From Darksidea phi (Eukaryota > Ascomycota > Dothideomycetes > Pleosporales > Lentitheciaceae): DNA of 64,000 nucleotides. Each line of letters opens with the position of its first letter. Position 1 is the first letter of the stretch. Under the pieces are notes generated by a model. It worked only from the letters and a program-made list of their open reading frames with translations. It was not told the origin of the DNA and searched no databases. Below are positions 23,533 to 36,200 of the stretch, one piece after another. The position numbers and the translations under genes were made by a program. The stretch spans positions 48,317 to 112,316 of the forward strand of contig JASJFT010000148.1 of assembly GCA_030770425.1 (NCBI GenBank), read 5' to 3'.

Positions 23533-24711
23533 ATGAGCTACTCGAAGAAGGCCGTCCACTTCGGCGGTGGCAACATCGGCCGTGGCTTCGTGGCCGAGTT
23601 CCTGCACAACTCGGGCTACGAGGTCGTCTTCGTCGATGTCATGGACTCGATCATCGACGCCCTGCAGAAAACCCCCTCGTACACCGTCACCGAGATCGGC
23701 GAGGATGGCGAGCGCACCTTCACCATCGACCACTACCGTGCCATCAACTCCAAGTACAACCTCGACGACGTGGTCAAGGAGATCGCCTCCGCTGATGTCG
23801 TCACCTGCGCCGTCGGCCCCAACATCCTCAAGTTCGTCGCTGAGCCCGTCGCCAAGGCCATCGAGGCCCGCACCAAGGACACACCGCTCGCCGTCATTGC
23901 CTGCGAGAACGCCATCAACGCCACCACCACATGGAAAGGCTTCATCGAGAAGTACATCGAGGAGAAGCTAAACAAGGACACACTCAAGGACATTGAGAAG
24001 CGTGCCCGGTACGCCAACTCGGCTATTGACCGCATCGTGCCCGCCCAGGACCCCGACGCTGGTCTGAACGTGAAGATCGAGAAGTTCCACGAGTGGTGCG
24101 TCGAGCAGAAGCCGTTCGAGAACGGCGGCAACAAGCCCGAGATCGAGGGCATCCACTACGTCGACGACCTCGAGCCCTACATTGAGCGCAAGCTCTTCAC
24201 CGTCAACACGTCGCACGCCACGGCCGCCTACTATGGCTACGCCCGTGGCATTCCCTATATCCACGAGGTTCTACAAAACAAGGAGCTCTACGACATCGTC
24301 CGCGAGGCCGTCAAGGAGACTGCCAACCTCATTGTCAAGAAGCACGGCATCAGCACCCAGGAGCAAGACGACTACGTCGAGAAGATCGTCGCCCGTATCT
24401 CCAACCCAACTCTCAAGGACGGTGTTGCCCGTGTCGGTCGTGCCCCGCTCCGCAAGCTCTCCCGCAAGGAGCGCTTCATCGGCCCCGCTGCCCAGCTTGC
24501 TGAGCGCGGCGAGAAGGTCGATGCCCTTCTCGGCGCCGTCGAGCAGGCTCTTCGCTTCCAGAATGTCGAGGGCGACGACGAGTCCTTCGAGCTCGCCAAG
24601 ATCCTCAAGGAAAACTCCGCCGAGGAGGCCACCACCAAGATCACCGGCCTGGAGAAGGACCATCCGCTGTACGAGAAGGTCGTGCCCATCGTCAAGAAGG
24701 TCCAGGGTTGA
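23533..24711 (+). CDS. mpdA: mannitol-1-phosphate 5-dehydrogenase
   Basis: Intronless, 392 aa. It reduces fructose 6-phosphate to mannitol 1-phosphate with NADH in the cytosol, the entry step of fungal mannitol synthesis (EC 1.1.1.17). The N-terminal Rossmann motif [11 protein letters not shown] (residues 9-19) binds NAD. An acidic residue ends beta-2 (VFVDV). Further landmarks of the polyol-specific long-chain dehydrogenase family are [36 protein letters not shown] and [17 protein letters not shown]; the His/Lys-rich C-terminal domain follows. Codons are strongly C-ending, a sign of high expression, as is the pyrimidine-rich leader. Length and start agree with the family. Confidence 0.97.
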   Translation: MSYSKKAVHFGGGNIGRGFVAEFLHNSGYEVVFVDVMDSIIDALQKTPSYTVTEIGEDGERTFTIDHYRAINSKYNLDDVVKEIASADVVTCAVGPNILKFVAEPVAKAIEARTKDTPLAVIACENAINATTTWKGFIEKYIEEKLNKDTLKDIEKRARYANSAIDRIVPAQDPDAGLNVKIEKFHEWCVEQKPFENGGNKPEIEGIHYVDDLEPYIERKLFTVNTSHATAAYYGYARGIPYIHEVLQNKELYDIVREAVKETANLIVKKHGISTQEQDDYVEKIVARISNPTLKDGVARVGRAPLRKLSRKERFIGPAAQLAERGEKVDALLGAVEQALRFQNVEGDDESFELAKILKENSAEEATTKITGLEKDHPLYEKVVPIVKKVQG

Positions 24712-26449
24712 AGGCCACTACTGTAGACGTGCTCGGTCACGCCCCCAAAACTTCAAGAGGGAATAAGGAATAGACATGGAGGGTATACTGGTGGTGGAAA
24801 ATTCGGTTCCAGAGTGAGATTGTCACATCTTCGGGATCTAGAAATGCACTGGCGGGTGTTGGTGCTACTTATCTCCATCATGAAAATGAAATAAATGAAT
24901 GGCATGTTCTAAAGCTCGGTGTGATTTAGTGATGTCTGCTTACCATGTTCTGCTTTATGACGGCATATAGTTCTATATATTAGTATAGATTTGGGCCCGA
25001 GGCCTCAATGGCTGCATCTTCTTGACACCCAGTAGATTCTCACCTGTTTCCTTCGGCGTATTTGCTGCCCTTGAGCAACCGGCGCCAGAACTCACTCTAT
25101 TTCTCCAATGGAGTAAAGGGTAGCTATCTTGGGAGGTGAGGGCGAGAGTTAGGAGTCGGCATGATGGATGGTTGGAATGAAAGGCATAGAGATGTGTACT
25201 TGAACTACGTTGATATTTGATACTAAGTATTAATGCGAATGAGTATAGTGTATAGGTGATGGGGAGATGGGGAGATGGAGAGATAATATAGGTATGTATA
25301 GAGCATCTAGTTTAGTTATTTTAGCAGAACTAGCAAAAGGCTGATTACGTGAGATATATCTTACAAAGCGGAAAACGTTTTCCTTTTAATTTAATTATCT
25401 TGTTTGGAGAGGGAGGTATAGGCCCCTCAGGATATATTTATTTTAGCTTTACATAGTAGGGGTTTGTATACAGTAACGGTGCTATATCCATGGCTTATAC
25501 ACGATAATTAATAGAGCTGTAGAGCTGTAGAGCTGTACACCGTCACTATCGATCGTAAGCGACGAGGCCGTGTTTCGAAAATTGAGGCGCTAGATGGGAC
25601 GTAAGCTGCAAATTATATATACATGTCAGGACGAAATATCTTTTTGAGTTTATTCCGCGAGCTTGACGACGCGATGGCAGCTACTTATTCGGTTCAGAGG
25701 TAAGTTAGAAAACTAGAATTCATGTTCTTGGTCATGTTAAAAAATGAAGATGAATATGCATGTTTATACCAGAAACCTGGACGAAGAGGAAATGTTCAAC
25801 TTCGTTTACGAAACGAATATTCAACTTGAATAGGGTTGGAGTTAGGCCAGGGAAATTAAAAAATGTCGCCCTTTACCGGAGTAAAAGTGCATACAGGGTA
25901 TGGAAATGGGCGCTTTAATTGCGTTGTACATGCGTAGAAAGAACATTGCGTGGAAAGGCACGGAAGCGGGAAAGTGTAATTATGCATCCTAGGGGCAAAT
26001 TATGGGGAGTAAATTTAGCGCAGTTACTTATCCATGTCTAAGAGTAAATGTCCAATTTTCCATGAAGGAGCTTTCGTTCCATGTACTGATGCCCTCGGGG
26101 CTTACGGTATTGTGGGGTGCGCTGGTAATGTAAGGTGGTGGGACGGCCTGTAAGTGTAGAGAAATGCTATATCAGACCGCGGGAGGGGCTGGTGTGGATT
26201 GTGCAGAACCTGTGTGGTATATCTGATGTAGTGTAGCTAGTACTTCGCTGTACGAGGCTGAGCACAGGCGCTTGCTCACCGGAAATCGGCTTGTAATGTG
26301 CTTCGGCCTGGGATACATATAGCTATTCCATGCACCATATATTGGAATGTGAAACACACCTTCACTCAGCCACCATCGAAGCCTGTGGAGCATATCCTCG
26401 TAACTAGAAGCCCCTAAAAACGACACCTTTACTTGCTTCCACATCCCAC
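24712..26449. other. intergenic region with dispersed repeat
   Basis: About 1.7 kb, moderately AT-rich. Contains a dispersed repeat copy (25456-25579, separate entry) and a short gggagat repeat near 25259-25280. No gene supported; the minus-strand frame at 26172-26456 overlaps the next gene's stop region and has no domain. Confidence 0.5.
25456..25579 (+). repeat. dispersed repeat, copy A
   Basis: About 124 bp that match, in the same orientation, the sequence at 43776-43885. Shared blocks include gtagg-gtttgta-acagta, ggtgctata-cca, cacgataat, ctgtagagct, gatcgt-ag-gacgagg and gtgtttcga. Copy A contains a local triplication of gagctgta. Most substitutions between the copies are transitions. 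Confidence 0.75.
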
Positions 26450-26647
26450 TCAGCAACCTCCACCTCCACCCCCTCCGTCACCACCGCCCGAGAAATTATG
26501 GCCCCCTCCACCGTCGCCTCCGGAATATGTGTGGTGACCACCATGGCCGCCGCTAGTACCGCCAGCGGGATATGCGGCGCCCGCGGGGGTGTAGTTCATG
26601 GCGACAGTGTCATTGGCGCTGGAGGGTTTGCTTGACATACAACCCAT
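26450..26647 (-). CDS. tiny Gly/His-rich protein with N-terminal lipidation-like motif
   Basis: 65 aa from the ATG at 26647. The same frame is open further upstream, but the upstream part looks non-coding. The protein starts MGCMSSKPSS, a good N-myristoylation consensus (Gly2, Ser at 5-6) with Cys3 available for palmitoylation. The rest is Gly-rich, with His and Asp (GGHGGHHTYSGG, GGGHNF) and a final Cys. If processed, it would be anchored to membranes. I do not recognise a family. The ATG with its acylation signal is the reason for choosing this start. Confidence 0.5.
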   Translation of the reverse strand: MGCMSSKPSSANDTVAMNYTPAGAAYPAGGTSGGHGGHHTYSGGDGGGGHNFSGGGDGGGGGGGC

Positions 26648-27755
26648 TGCGTTGACACTGACAGGTTGCGGTCTCGTATAACGTTGGCGTTTAGATATCA
26701 GAGGGTTAGTGCTTTTGGGTGCGGAGTTAATTGGGCGCAGAAGGGATGGAGGAGGAAAGAGGGTAAAAGGAAGAAGTAGCAATGTGGGTATGAAGAACGT
26801 GGGTAGTGCTTTTTCGTGGGGTGGTGTAATAAGGAATATGTGACCAGAATGAGGACTTTTTATCCGAGGAGGCCTGTATGGATATATGCGAACGATAGTG
26901 CTATGGGTGCCCCTTCGTATTTTGGCAGCAAGGGGGCAGTGCACGACTTAGAGAAGGTCGCGTGATGGCGTCAATCGAGACCGAGCAGTTCTAAAACCCG
27001 CAAATCCAATAGAAGATACGACATGAAGAGTCTTATACGTACACTATCGCGCAAAATGGTTAGTGTACCCTGAATAGGCTTTTAAAAAGGCGCCGTTGTG
27101 CATAAGTCGTGAGACATGTATACACCGCGTAGGCTAGTGGAAGGCGCAACAGCTGAACGGATAGGTGTAGAAGAGTCGAAATCTTCTCGAATGTGGTAGC
27201 TGGATAAATATTGAGTACTATATGGGAGAAGGGGCATGAAATAAGGGTGGGGTATGCATAGATGCGAATCGTGAAGACAGGCAATGAACTAAGACATGCA
27301 AGAAAAACAGAGCTAGCTCAGAAGAAATGCATCGTGACGGAGACTAGTCAGTAACATGTGGTAAAGCCAAGGGTGCAGCAAAGTTGAGGCAGGAATGAAA
27401 AGCCACTTCCCCACCTTGAAGTGTGCCTTGGCAAAGGCTCGCGCGAAGGAGGCTGAGGAAACAAGAGCTATGCAAAAATAAATAAGAACAAAAGCTTTGC
27501 TGACATACTGGGCTATTGCCGTTACCGGTCGAAACTTGGTATGCTCGGATATGCCTTACAGTAATTAGAAAATAAAGGATGTGAGGCGCAATAGCATCAT
27601 TCGGAAACACTAGCCTGCGTAGCCGACGCTAACCGCATGGCCGACCGGTGCAAGGCGAAATCGTTCCGCTGCTAAGATCATTTAGAGCGCCGCCCGCTAG
27701 AGATGGCGTGCACGGCGCGTGTTCTCGGGTCAAGGTATGTATCTGTACCTTTCTC
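26648..27755. other. intergenic region
   Basis: About 1.1 kb without a supportable gene. It holds the upstream region of the small Gly-rich gene and the 3' flank of the Zn2Cys6 regulator gene. Confidence 0.5.
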
Positions 27756-29749
27756 TCAAGTTGTGCCTATCAAGAACTTCCACAGAAACTCGTTGCCGCT
27801 CATGTCAAGTTGCGGGTGGATCTTCCAAGGTGTAGGTAGCGGGTCAGAACCGTTGGCGTTACCATTCAGCTTCAAAGGAGGTAGTTCCTGAAGCAGCGAA
27901 ACGGTTCGTCCAGAGCCAGTTGCAAGCTCAAAAGGAGATCCATTCGGACTTCCTCTACCGGGTGCACTCTTGACCGCCATTTTCATAATCGCGGTTATGC
28001 GTCGGAACCTTTCAAACAAGTCTTCATTATTGTCTTCCGGATCGCGGGGACGAGGCATCTGGGAGCAGAGCTGGTCGCGGAAATACTCGAATGTTTTGGC
28101 GATCTGAAGCTCGACAGGGTCCCAGCCGGGCATGGGCGTCGCATGAAGCGCGAGCTTTCCGAGCGTGGTGAGACCGGAAGCCAGGTTGAGCCAGTCGGTG
28201 ATCGAGAGGAATTCGAAATGGGCGGTAGAGAGGTGGAGGGCGTTGTCGAAATACTGCTCGATAGCCCGCAGATATGTGATGCGCTGCGAGAGCTGAAAAC
28301 CCGATGTCCGCGGCATGCTTCCTTGGTCAGATAGTTCTACAGTAGCGGCCATTTTGTAGAGATACGCTCGGGCAGCGAGTTGGGTCAATTGAAGTGCGTC
28401 TAACAAGAATTAGCGCTGTAGTCAAATCAGTGCGATTTACTTACTATAATCATGAGCCTGCGATTTTGACGCTAGCCACATCTGGTCCCATCTCTCACTA
28501 AGGCGTTTTAGTTGAGCCTTTGCGACCAGCGCGGGCTCAGATCGGTCCTTGAAAGTCTCTTCAATGTCTTCCGTAAATTGACATGTGTCGATGAGCATAG
28601 GAAGAATGGCGTCGGATCTATGCTCCCAGGCAGAAGCTAACTCTGAAGCGTACGTTCGGTGTGTGTTAGAATACGATATACTCCTAGCCCTACCTACATC
28701 CAACAATCCAAGGTTTGTTGTCAGGTAGTAGCACCCCAAGTATGCTCTTTTGGCCTCTCTTTCGCGAGCATCACCCTTCTGCACTGGGCTCTTCCCAACT
28801 AGCGGCAAGTTGTCAAGTCCGAGATCGCCTGCGATGCCAACACATATCTGGAGGAGAAGATTGATCGAGACGGCCTTAGCATCAATGTAATGGTGATGCC
28901 AAGCCACAAAAACCAACAGTCCTTGCAACAGATCCAAGCTCTTTTCCCCATTCATAATCTTTAGCATGAGGACCTTGCGAAACTCTCGACTTAGCGTGAG
29001 CTGCAACGGTGCTGAGTCGTACGAAGCTGCTGTAAGTACGGCGAACAACAACATCGGTCGTTGCTGGATAAGATCCTGACAAAAAATATCCTTTGGGAGG
29101 GTCACAAAAGGAAAGAAGTTGGCCATAAGCCGGTAAGTCTCTAGACGCAGTTGTATATGAATCATGCCGATCGATCTGATTACGGGATCCAGGCCTACGA
29201 TTCCGGATATGGTATCATTGAAAGACTCCCAGAAGGGCAGCGCCGACTCAGGGGTGGAGCCTGGGTTGGGAAGAAGCGGTGGTTTGGCAATAGGTGGCGG
29301 TGGTAGAGCTGCTGTCACGCTAGGGGCAGGTGTCGGCGTACACTGGGCTGCCTCCACCAGTTGCGATGGAACGCTGTTCACGGAGGCCAAAGTAGCCTGA
29401 GGCGCGGAGCTAAGCGCAGATGCCGCGGTAACAATAGCAGACAGCTTGTCTATCCTCTTCTCCATTTCAGTCACTCGGGTTGGCGTCTGTACGATCGTCC
29501 TCGGTTTTGCTGGCCGTCGTCGCGCCACATGTTCAATACACTCGACCCGGGCCTTTTGACACCTGTAGAATGTGTTATTCCGAGCTTAGTATGATGAACC
29601 GGCACAAGTTACCGTTGACAGGTCCCATTGGTGTCCGATGGGACGCATCGTACTTTATGCTTCCGACACCTCTCACAAGCAAACGCATTCCCTATCCTTC
29701 CCTCTCTTGCCTCCATGGCGACGACGGCAGTGGAAGGCGTAGGAGACAT
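27756..29749 (-). CDS. Zn2Cys6 transcription factor
   Basis: Three exons on the minus strand, 29749-29613, 29562-28445 and 28399-27756, give 632 aa. The binuclear cluster spans the first intron: Cys 25, 28, 35, 44, 47 and 54 (C-x2-C-x6-C-x8-C-x2-C-x6-C), with the usual basic loop RKHKVRC. A linker and a short Leu-containing coiled coil (VTEMEKRIDKLSAIV) follow. The middle part has the helical fungal regulator domain pattern (LDPVIRSIGMIHIQLRLETYRLM, FPFVTLPKD, RPMLLFAVLTAAS, LLQGLLVFVAWHHHY). This is a nuclear DNA-binding regulator. Target genes are not evident because the neighbours do not form a pathway. The second intron removes a premature stop in the middle of the regulatory domain. Confidence 0.9.
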
Positions 29750-31219
29750 GTTCCCCGCGGGTTGGTGGGGAAGTCCGAGCATGCCAAGACGGGTCAGTCG
29801 TGAATAGCGGAATGCGACGAGCGCACCCAAACAGTCGAGGACACGCTCACGAGCCGTCTACGTGTCTCGCTCGACGTTTGTTACTGCATACCGAAGATAC
29901 TAGACGCAGAAAGTGGAGACTTCGGTATCGTCTCGCATAGATAGGTTGATACCCGAGGTCGGTAGAATTATGTTCCGAATCTTAATCCTTCGGACGTTTG
30001 TTTCCGTTCGGAGACCGCTAGCCCACCAGAGGACTACAGAGTGGACCAAACCTGCTCTGTCACTATGACCCTCACTTCATCACTTTGATGAATTCCCGTC
30101 ATTCCTCGTATATCGCTACAGGAGCGCGTTTGATGTGATGAACTTAGAGTTTCCTCGCTCTTGCCCACAACTGGCCTCTAGAAACGAATTACCGAAAAAT
30201 GCCGACGGGACCGTCCCTCCGATAGCGCCACACCCGACGGGTACGCGATAATGGAATTTCACGCTGCTTCTCTTTCCTCTCTGTAATTCGTGCTAGTTGA
30301 AGGCTCGCCACCGGATCCATACTCGAATTCCGCTTCGGCTGCTACGGCTGCCTCAATCGAAGTTTGGTTGCTACTGCTTGCGAGGGAGAGGCAGAAATAT
30401 GGCGTATCCTAGACAAGAGTCGAATACACGGAACCGAGTGGGTCTGATGCGTGACTCGTCATTCGCAAGGCGCCCATGCTGAAGGCATCTTGGATGGAAA
30501 ACGGGAGGGTTAAGGATGTGGTCGCATTGCCTGCAGCCCGGAGGACTTTCGCTCTCGAGCGATCCGGATACCCCCGTGCAACCGAACTAGGTATCAGAAT
30601 CTATTGATTGCCTTCGATATATATGTGCTGTTGGAGTAATGACAAGTGGTTGTGTAGAGGTAAGCGGGCTTGAAACGCCGAACGGTGTGCGCGTGCGAAG
30701 CTTGGCGTGTAACGGTTAAGCCACGAGATACGACTCGCTCTTTCGAGTGGGACCGACGATTTGAAGATATACGTCGCGGGCATCTTCGACATGGAAGCAA
30801 AGGGGCATGAGGTGTGTTAAGAAGCGCGACGCGGCGGTCAAGAGACTTGAGGCTGGGTCGAACTCAGCCATGACTCGCTTTTCAGGGATGTTTTGTAATC
30901 GTCTACATCATGTTGCGTCATCGAAAAGCACTTTCACCTTAAGAGTTGCAATTGCGGAACATTTGGAAGCGCACAACTCCAGAAAACTCGGAATCAACCT
31001 GGCTCGCGAATCACAGGCCGTCGGCGACCTTTTCCAGCAGACCACATCTCTTCCTCAGACCCCATGTATTCCTTGGCCTGATCCTCGTGCAACCACTCGT
31101 CTGCTTCCCAGACCGCAGTCATACCGGGACCGCACTCTTGCGATATTGGCGACATTGTGATATGACCCAAGGTACAATAGTCTTGCGCACCGTATGCCGC
31201 TACGCAATGTCCGCCAGAC
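29750..31219. other. intergenic region
   Basis: About 1.5 kb. The first few hundred bases are the regulator gene's promoter. Open frames on both strands are short and unconvincing, and I see no RNA gene or repeat. Confidence 0.45.
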
Positions 31220-32661
31220 TCATATCCTTCCGACCGCTATCTCAAATCTGTCCTTGATATTTGCTTGAAAATACCTCTGCATTCCGTATTCGGTCATTCC
31301 AACAGTAGCTTCCTTGAAGTTAAGACAGGCGATAATCGTGTCTGCAAACAGTCGGCCAGCCTGATGCGGCAGAGTCTCCTTGCATCTTTTGCTAATCTCA
31401 TTGTACACTTGCTGTGGGTTGTGGGGATCGCGCTTAAGAATCAATCGAAGGTCTCTCCATAGAGCTAGTTCCAGGAGTATGATTCCCTGTGCAGTGTTAG
31501 CCAAATTACCATGATAGAGTGCATGGAGGAGTGCTTGCAAGTGATTAGACGTCATGAGCTTTGATGAACCTTTCCGTAGGACGACTCCACCTCTCCGGGT
31601 GCCGATACAGATTGTTCTGTAGCGCATGGTCTTCCTCCAGGTTGGTACCCGCCGCTTCCGCTCGCGCATACCCGAAACCGAACCAATATGGCATAGCCAT
31701 ATCAACGCCACCAATGATGTATGACGGCGCGGTACTAGTGGAGATGTTCTCCGCGTCCTGAGAAAGAGATTTACGAGGCCGGAAGAAGTTGTTTGGCTTC
31801 AACGCCTTGAGAACCCAACCGACTCGGTTGAAATTTTCCAAAGCAACAGTCAAGGCACAAGCCAACTGGATTCGATAGTCTAGTGGCATAAGTGTATGTC
31901 TCTTGTATAATTCTGAGAAACTGGTAGGGACCGCCGTCTCATCACAACCTCGGGAGAGCGGGGTTCAAAAATCAGCCCAAGGTTGAAGTTGCTCTTGTCC
32001 AATAAGTAGCCGACGCATGGAAGACTGTGGAAGCTTGTTCGTTTGGGCTGACATAGGAGGCTGCACATTCTGTGCACCTGCTGCACCGTACCTCGGTGGG
32101 GCTCTCCTGTGTTTGGCTCGGGAACCTACTCGAAGAATTCTACGAGCAATGTTCGATTCTTGATGCTCCCAAGCCGCATACGGTACTGTCAGCTGTTTAA
32201 TTTGATTTCTGAACGAGGCACTTCGAGATCCTCACGGATTGCCTTGATCCAAGGGGATACTATCGTAGTGAGAGCGCCTCTGTGCCCGCGGTCATCATGC
32301 CTTCATCCTCAGGCGCCATCTTTAGATCCGTCGATGCGATCTTGAGCAACACAGGCGTTCCAATCGCAGTGGTCACTACAGACACTCGTTCTGCACTCTG
32401 ATTATGATAGGCTTCGATGCACTTGGTGTCGGACTGCAATATTCCGGCTCCTGTACAGGCAGAAGACGCAGCCACGAGCGAGTTCAGCCCTTGCAATAGG
32501 TGAAGAATCTCTTGCTGGGCTGGTGCCGAAAGCGTGGGGAATAGTGATCTCTCCGGAAAAGCATTCTGATCCACAAGACCCTGTAGCTTACGGACTTGGA
32601 GCACAACCACTTCGATATCGACGGCCATGACGTTCTTCGGTGGGCGAATCTCTAAGTCCAT
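31220..32661 (-). pseudogene. decayed DUF7580 (kinase-like) protein gene
   Basis: Minus-strand sequence reads, across frames, as a fungal DUF7580-type kinase-like protein: a helical N-terminus; TTIVSPWIKAIREDLEVPRS; YRMRLGSIKNRTLLVEFF; the FHSLPCVGYLLD and FGLIFEP-like blocks; DYRIQLACALTVALENFNRVG; and FIKAHDV followed by SLGIILLELALWRDL. The gene is broken. There is a frame change near 32265, stops at 32189-32191 (TGA), 32126-32128 (TAG where Tyr is expected) and 31545-31547 (TAA where Tyr is expected), and another frame change near 31900. One splice still fits: a GC-AG intron just after the last stop. Related proteins occur next to HeLo-type death domains in fungi. I do not attempt a repaired product. 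Confidence 0.75.
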
Positions 32662-33225
32662 ATATAGAGCAATAGGCTAAGCTAATAAAAATAACCCTCA
32701 GAGATAGAGAATCATCTATAATAAACTTAGTTCTTTAATCACGATAGTATTAAGTATTAGGTATAGCTCAATCTCTTCTAATGTATAACTTATAAGCTAT
32801 ACTTGGATGGTATATACTTAGAATAACTATTAACTAGTTATAGACTAATAAATAATACTAGCTATCTATCTTTTAAAGTCAGGATAGTAATAAATTCCTA
32901 ACTAGACCCTACTAGAATGGTCTATAGACTAAGTAGTGTAAGGGAATAGCTCTTATTCTTATTACGTAGAAGACCACGTACCGTGGAAACATGTATATTA
33001 ATACGTAGAGAAATAAATAAAATAGTAAGAAATGCAGAGTGCAATAGCTATGATAAAGTAAAGTTATATATGATCAAGACTTCACTGCGCTAACTGAGCT
33101 AAGATTATTTTAAAATCGAGGGGGAAAGCTTTGTAAGCCCCATACACTCTGAGCCTACCCGATATGTAACGAGAAAACTCTAACACCACCTTTTATGTCA
33201 ATTCCCTACGTGCCGCTAATGTGGT
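32662..33225. repeat. AT-rich spacer, possible decayed repeat
   Basis: About 560 bases dominated by ta/taa strings (clearest 32680-33110) between a pseudogene and an intact gene. The sharp rise in AT compared with both sides suggests a mutated repeat, but I find no terminal structure. Confidence 0.45.
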
Positions 33226-36200
33226 TCACTTTCGCCATGGTCTAGGTATATGGAACACGTCCAACGTAGTCCTCTTTTGTCTTGCAGGAAGCTGCTTTAC
33301 CGGCCTATCACTCGAAACATTCGACGTCGCATCAATATCCATAGAGCCTTCAGATCTTGAAGATGGCGCAAGACTAGATCCTAATCCACTATCGTATAGG
33401 CTTGAGGGACGGTCATCTTCAGTGGAAGGTTCGCCCTCTTCTGGTTCACCGTGGTTTGCCCAACGTAACGGATATTTCCAGCTGTGGCCTAGAATGATCG
33501 CACCTGAACTGCCCAAAGTTTCTGGGCTCTTATACGTGCCAGTGTACAGTTTGGGGGAGTTGGTGGAGAGTAAAATTTGCACTCTGTCGCAGCCTCTCTT
33601 TATTGAATCCGTTTTAGAGCAGTCGCAGGTCTGAAACAGCTTATCAGGCGTTATCCAGCGGATGTTGTCAACGAGCAGCCATGGATTCGCTTTTCTATTG
33701 CCCCTTTTCTTAAGAATATCATCCATGATAGAAGCGGATACCGCGAGATAATCAAGCCCTGTCGGCACTTCCTTCCAGTGAACACATGGTTGATCAGCTT
33801 CCGATGGCTTCATAAGCTCGCCAAAACCTTGACCGAAGAGCGTAATTGCATAGATTGACCGTGCGAAATCGACCCACCCCGCACCAGTTGCTCGTAGAGT
33901 GGTGACTCGAGGCCAGAAAGGATCCTCATCTGAAGCGATATCCATAAAGTCGAAGCCCTCAAGTTGCCGGCGGGGTGTGTATTTGATCCGAAATCCGACA
34001 CCGTCCTCTGAATCTACGTGCGACTGGTGTGTTATAATTTGCTCCAGTAAGTGATAGACCATTTCTACTCTGTCCTTGAAGCAAAGGTATGTCGTCTTCT
34101 TCTTCGATACCTCCTCGGTCTCGCCCTTTTGGTTGGTGGTGTTTTCTTTGTAGTTTTCTTCTGGCTTCCTATACAACTCCAGGTTCTGATTATAGATACT
34201 GGTGAGAACTGAAATTGCTGCTGCTTTCCCATCCTTGTCGGTATCAGCTTCCTTTAACTGCTCTGGTCGGTATTGAAAATGCTCCTTGAAGCTGTCGTGG
34301 AGGTCGCCCTCGAGTGACGCTCTTACAAGATGTAAAAGAGTACTAACTCCGTCGACAAGCCACCCTCGTCTATCCTCGAGATCGTAGAGCACCACGTACT
34401 TCTTTTCAAGCCATTTTAGCTGCGATATATAGTCACTCCTTGACTTGATGTAGACCGCTTTATCTTTCTTGCCCAGAGCGGCTGAAACACTTGCTGAAAT
34501 AATTTTACCCCCGGATATAGACACTTTGTCGAATGCGCAGCGTTGGTGTGGCTTGGGAAGCCCTGACCATTCTATATTATAATTTGCGTCTGGTCCACCT
34601 AAGTTGCGTATACGTCAGATTCTGGAAGTAGTTTGATAATAGAAATGCAATACCAAGAAGCCAAGGATCTCTTTGAATCGACCAGAAGTCAATCAAAGGT
34701 TGAGAGTGCACTCACCCGCCATATGTTTAACCTGTAAACACCAGCCAATTATATGTCGAGAAGTGGATAAAGTAGACATGTTGAGGGTCTCGGTGCTTGG
34801 ACCGGGATTGAGACGAACACGATGATCGGCGTAAGATATATGATCACCGTCGTCGTTGAACAATAGATGCCAGACCAATATGTCTCCTATCTTGTTGTTC
34901 AGTAGCAACATGGCGCTGAAGCTCTTGAGAAAAGCTCTCTCAGCGAATCTCGTTATGCGGTGTGAACCGACTAACGCAGCCATGATGTCGAGCGGAATTT
35001 CAAGGCCAACGTCGTGGGCAGATCTATTTCGTATAGGGTACCCTTTTACCACCACCGGGTTCCGAAATAGGTCGCGCCAGCATCTACCGTTAGATTCGGA
35101 CATGCCTTCATCTTCCTCTACCGCTTCGAACCGAAACTCAATCTTGCAGTTGGCGGAGGCCCGATCTGAAAACCGACGTTGGATACTGATTTCGGCAATG
35201 ATAGGGTAGCAGTATACTATCCCGTTCTCTTGTGGTGAGCTTCGCAGAGCAGCACCCAGCCAGCTGATTAGTTGTCCTATCTCTACTATCGCTTCTAATG
35301 TTCCAGTAGCTTTCAAAACTAAGCTTTCACCTAGTAGCATGACTTCGAGCGCAGTGCCGTTAGTTAGAAGGCCTATAGGCTATATCAGCCAATGCACCTT
35401 GCCAAAGTGTGGCAGACTTACAAGACTGAGGCAACAAAATAGCTTTGGTACTAGAACGAATGAAATTTTGAAACAAGGCCAAAATCTCCTCTCCAACCAG
35501 TCCCCATGTCTGTTTCAAGTACTGCTGGGTAGTGAGCGCTTGAGCCTCACACGCAGACCCCGTCACGGTGATCGCTTGCGCAATGGCTTGTTCTGCGGAT
35601 TCATTGTATTCCTGTTCCAGAATGAAAGCGAACGGATCCCAATCAACCTGAAAGTCCATAATACAGAGATGGGGACTTCTCCCACGGCTGATATGTCGGA
35701 ATTGCGCCTCGCAAGAGAGTTTAAGCAGAATTTGATCTGATATATCGTGCATGATATTCGGCTCTGTTGGCATCAGATGAAGTTCGCTGTATAGTTTACA
35801 AAGCAACCATCCGTATGCCGGGCTGTTAACAATAGTATCTTGATAATATGGGAGCGCTATCGTGTCTCCAATCGCATCTTCCGGATCGTCCGACACACCT
35901 TCGAACAAATCGGTGGGATTTTCATCTCTTGCTGAATCGTTATGTAGCCATGAGTCGATAAATTGGGCCTTTTGCTTCAGATTCGGGCCATCAATCCGGT
36001 CTTCACTCCCAGATTGGAGCTCCTTCTCCTCCATCTGATTTCTCAACCTTATCATGACTTTCCTAGTGGGGGGTTATTTGAGTTCAGAGAATTATCCGCT
36101 CAACTTGCACTTACTCTCTGTATCGGCTCACAAAGACCATAACATCTCTGGCTTCTTGCGATTTGCCAAGATGTCCAATCATCTTTGCAAATGCTTGCAA

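Noticed and set aside
23428..24663. Several long open frames antisense and out of frame to mannitol-1-phosphate dehydrogenase
   Set aside because: Explained by the strong C-ending codon bias of the real gene, which keeps other frames open.
30600..30800. Stem-forming sequence suggestive of a tRNA-like structure (gtgtaacggttaagcc)
   Set aside because: No T-loop (GTTCGA-type) box at proper distance and no acceptor stem pairing, so not a tRNA.
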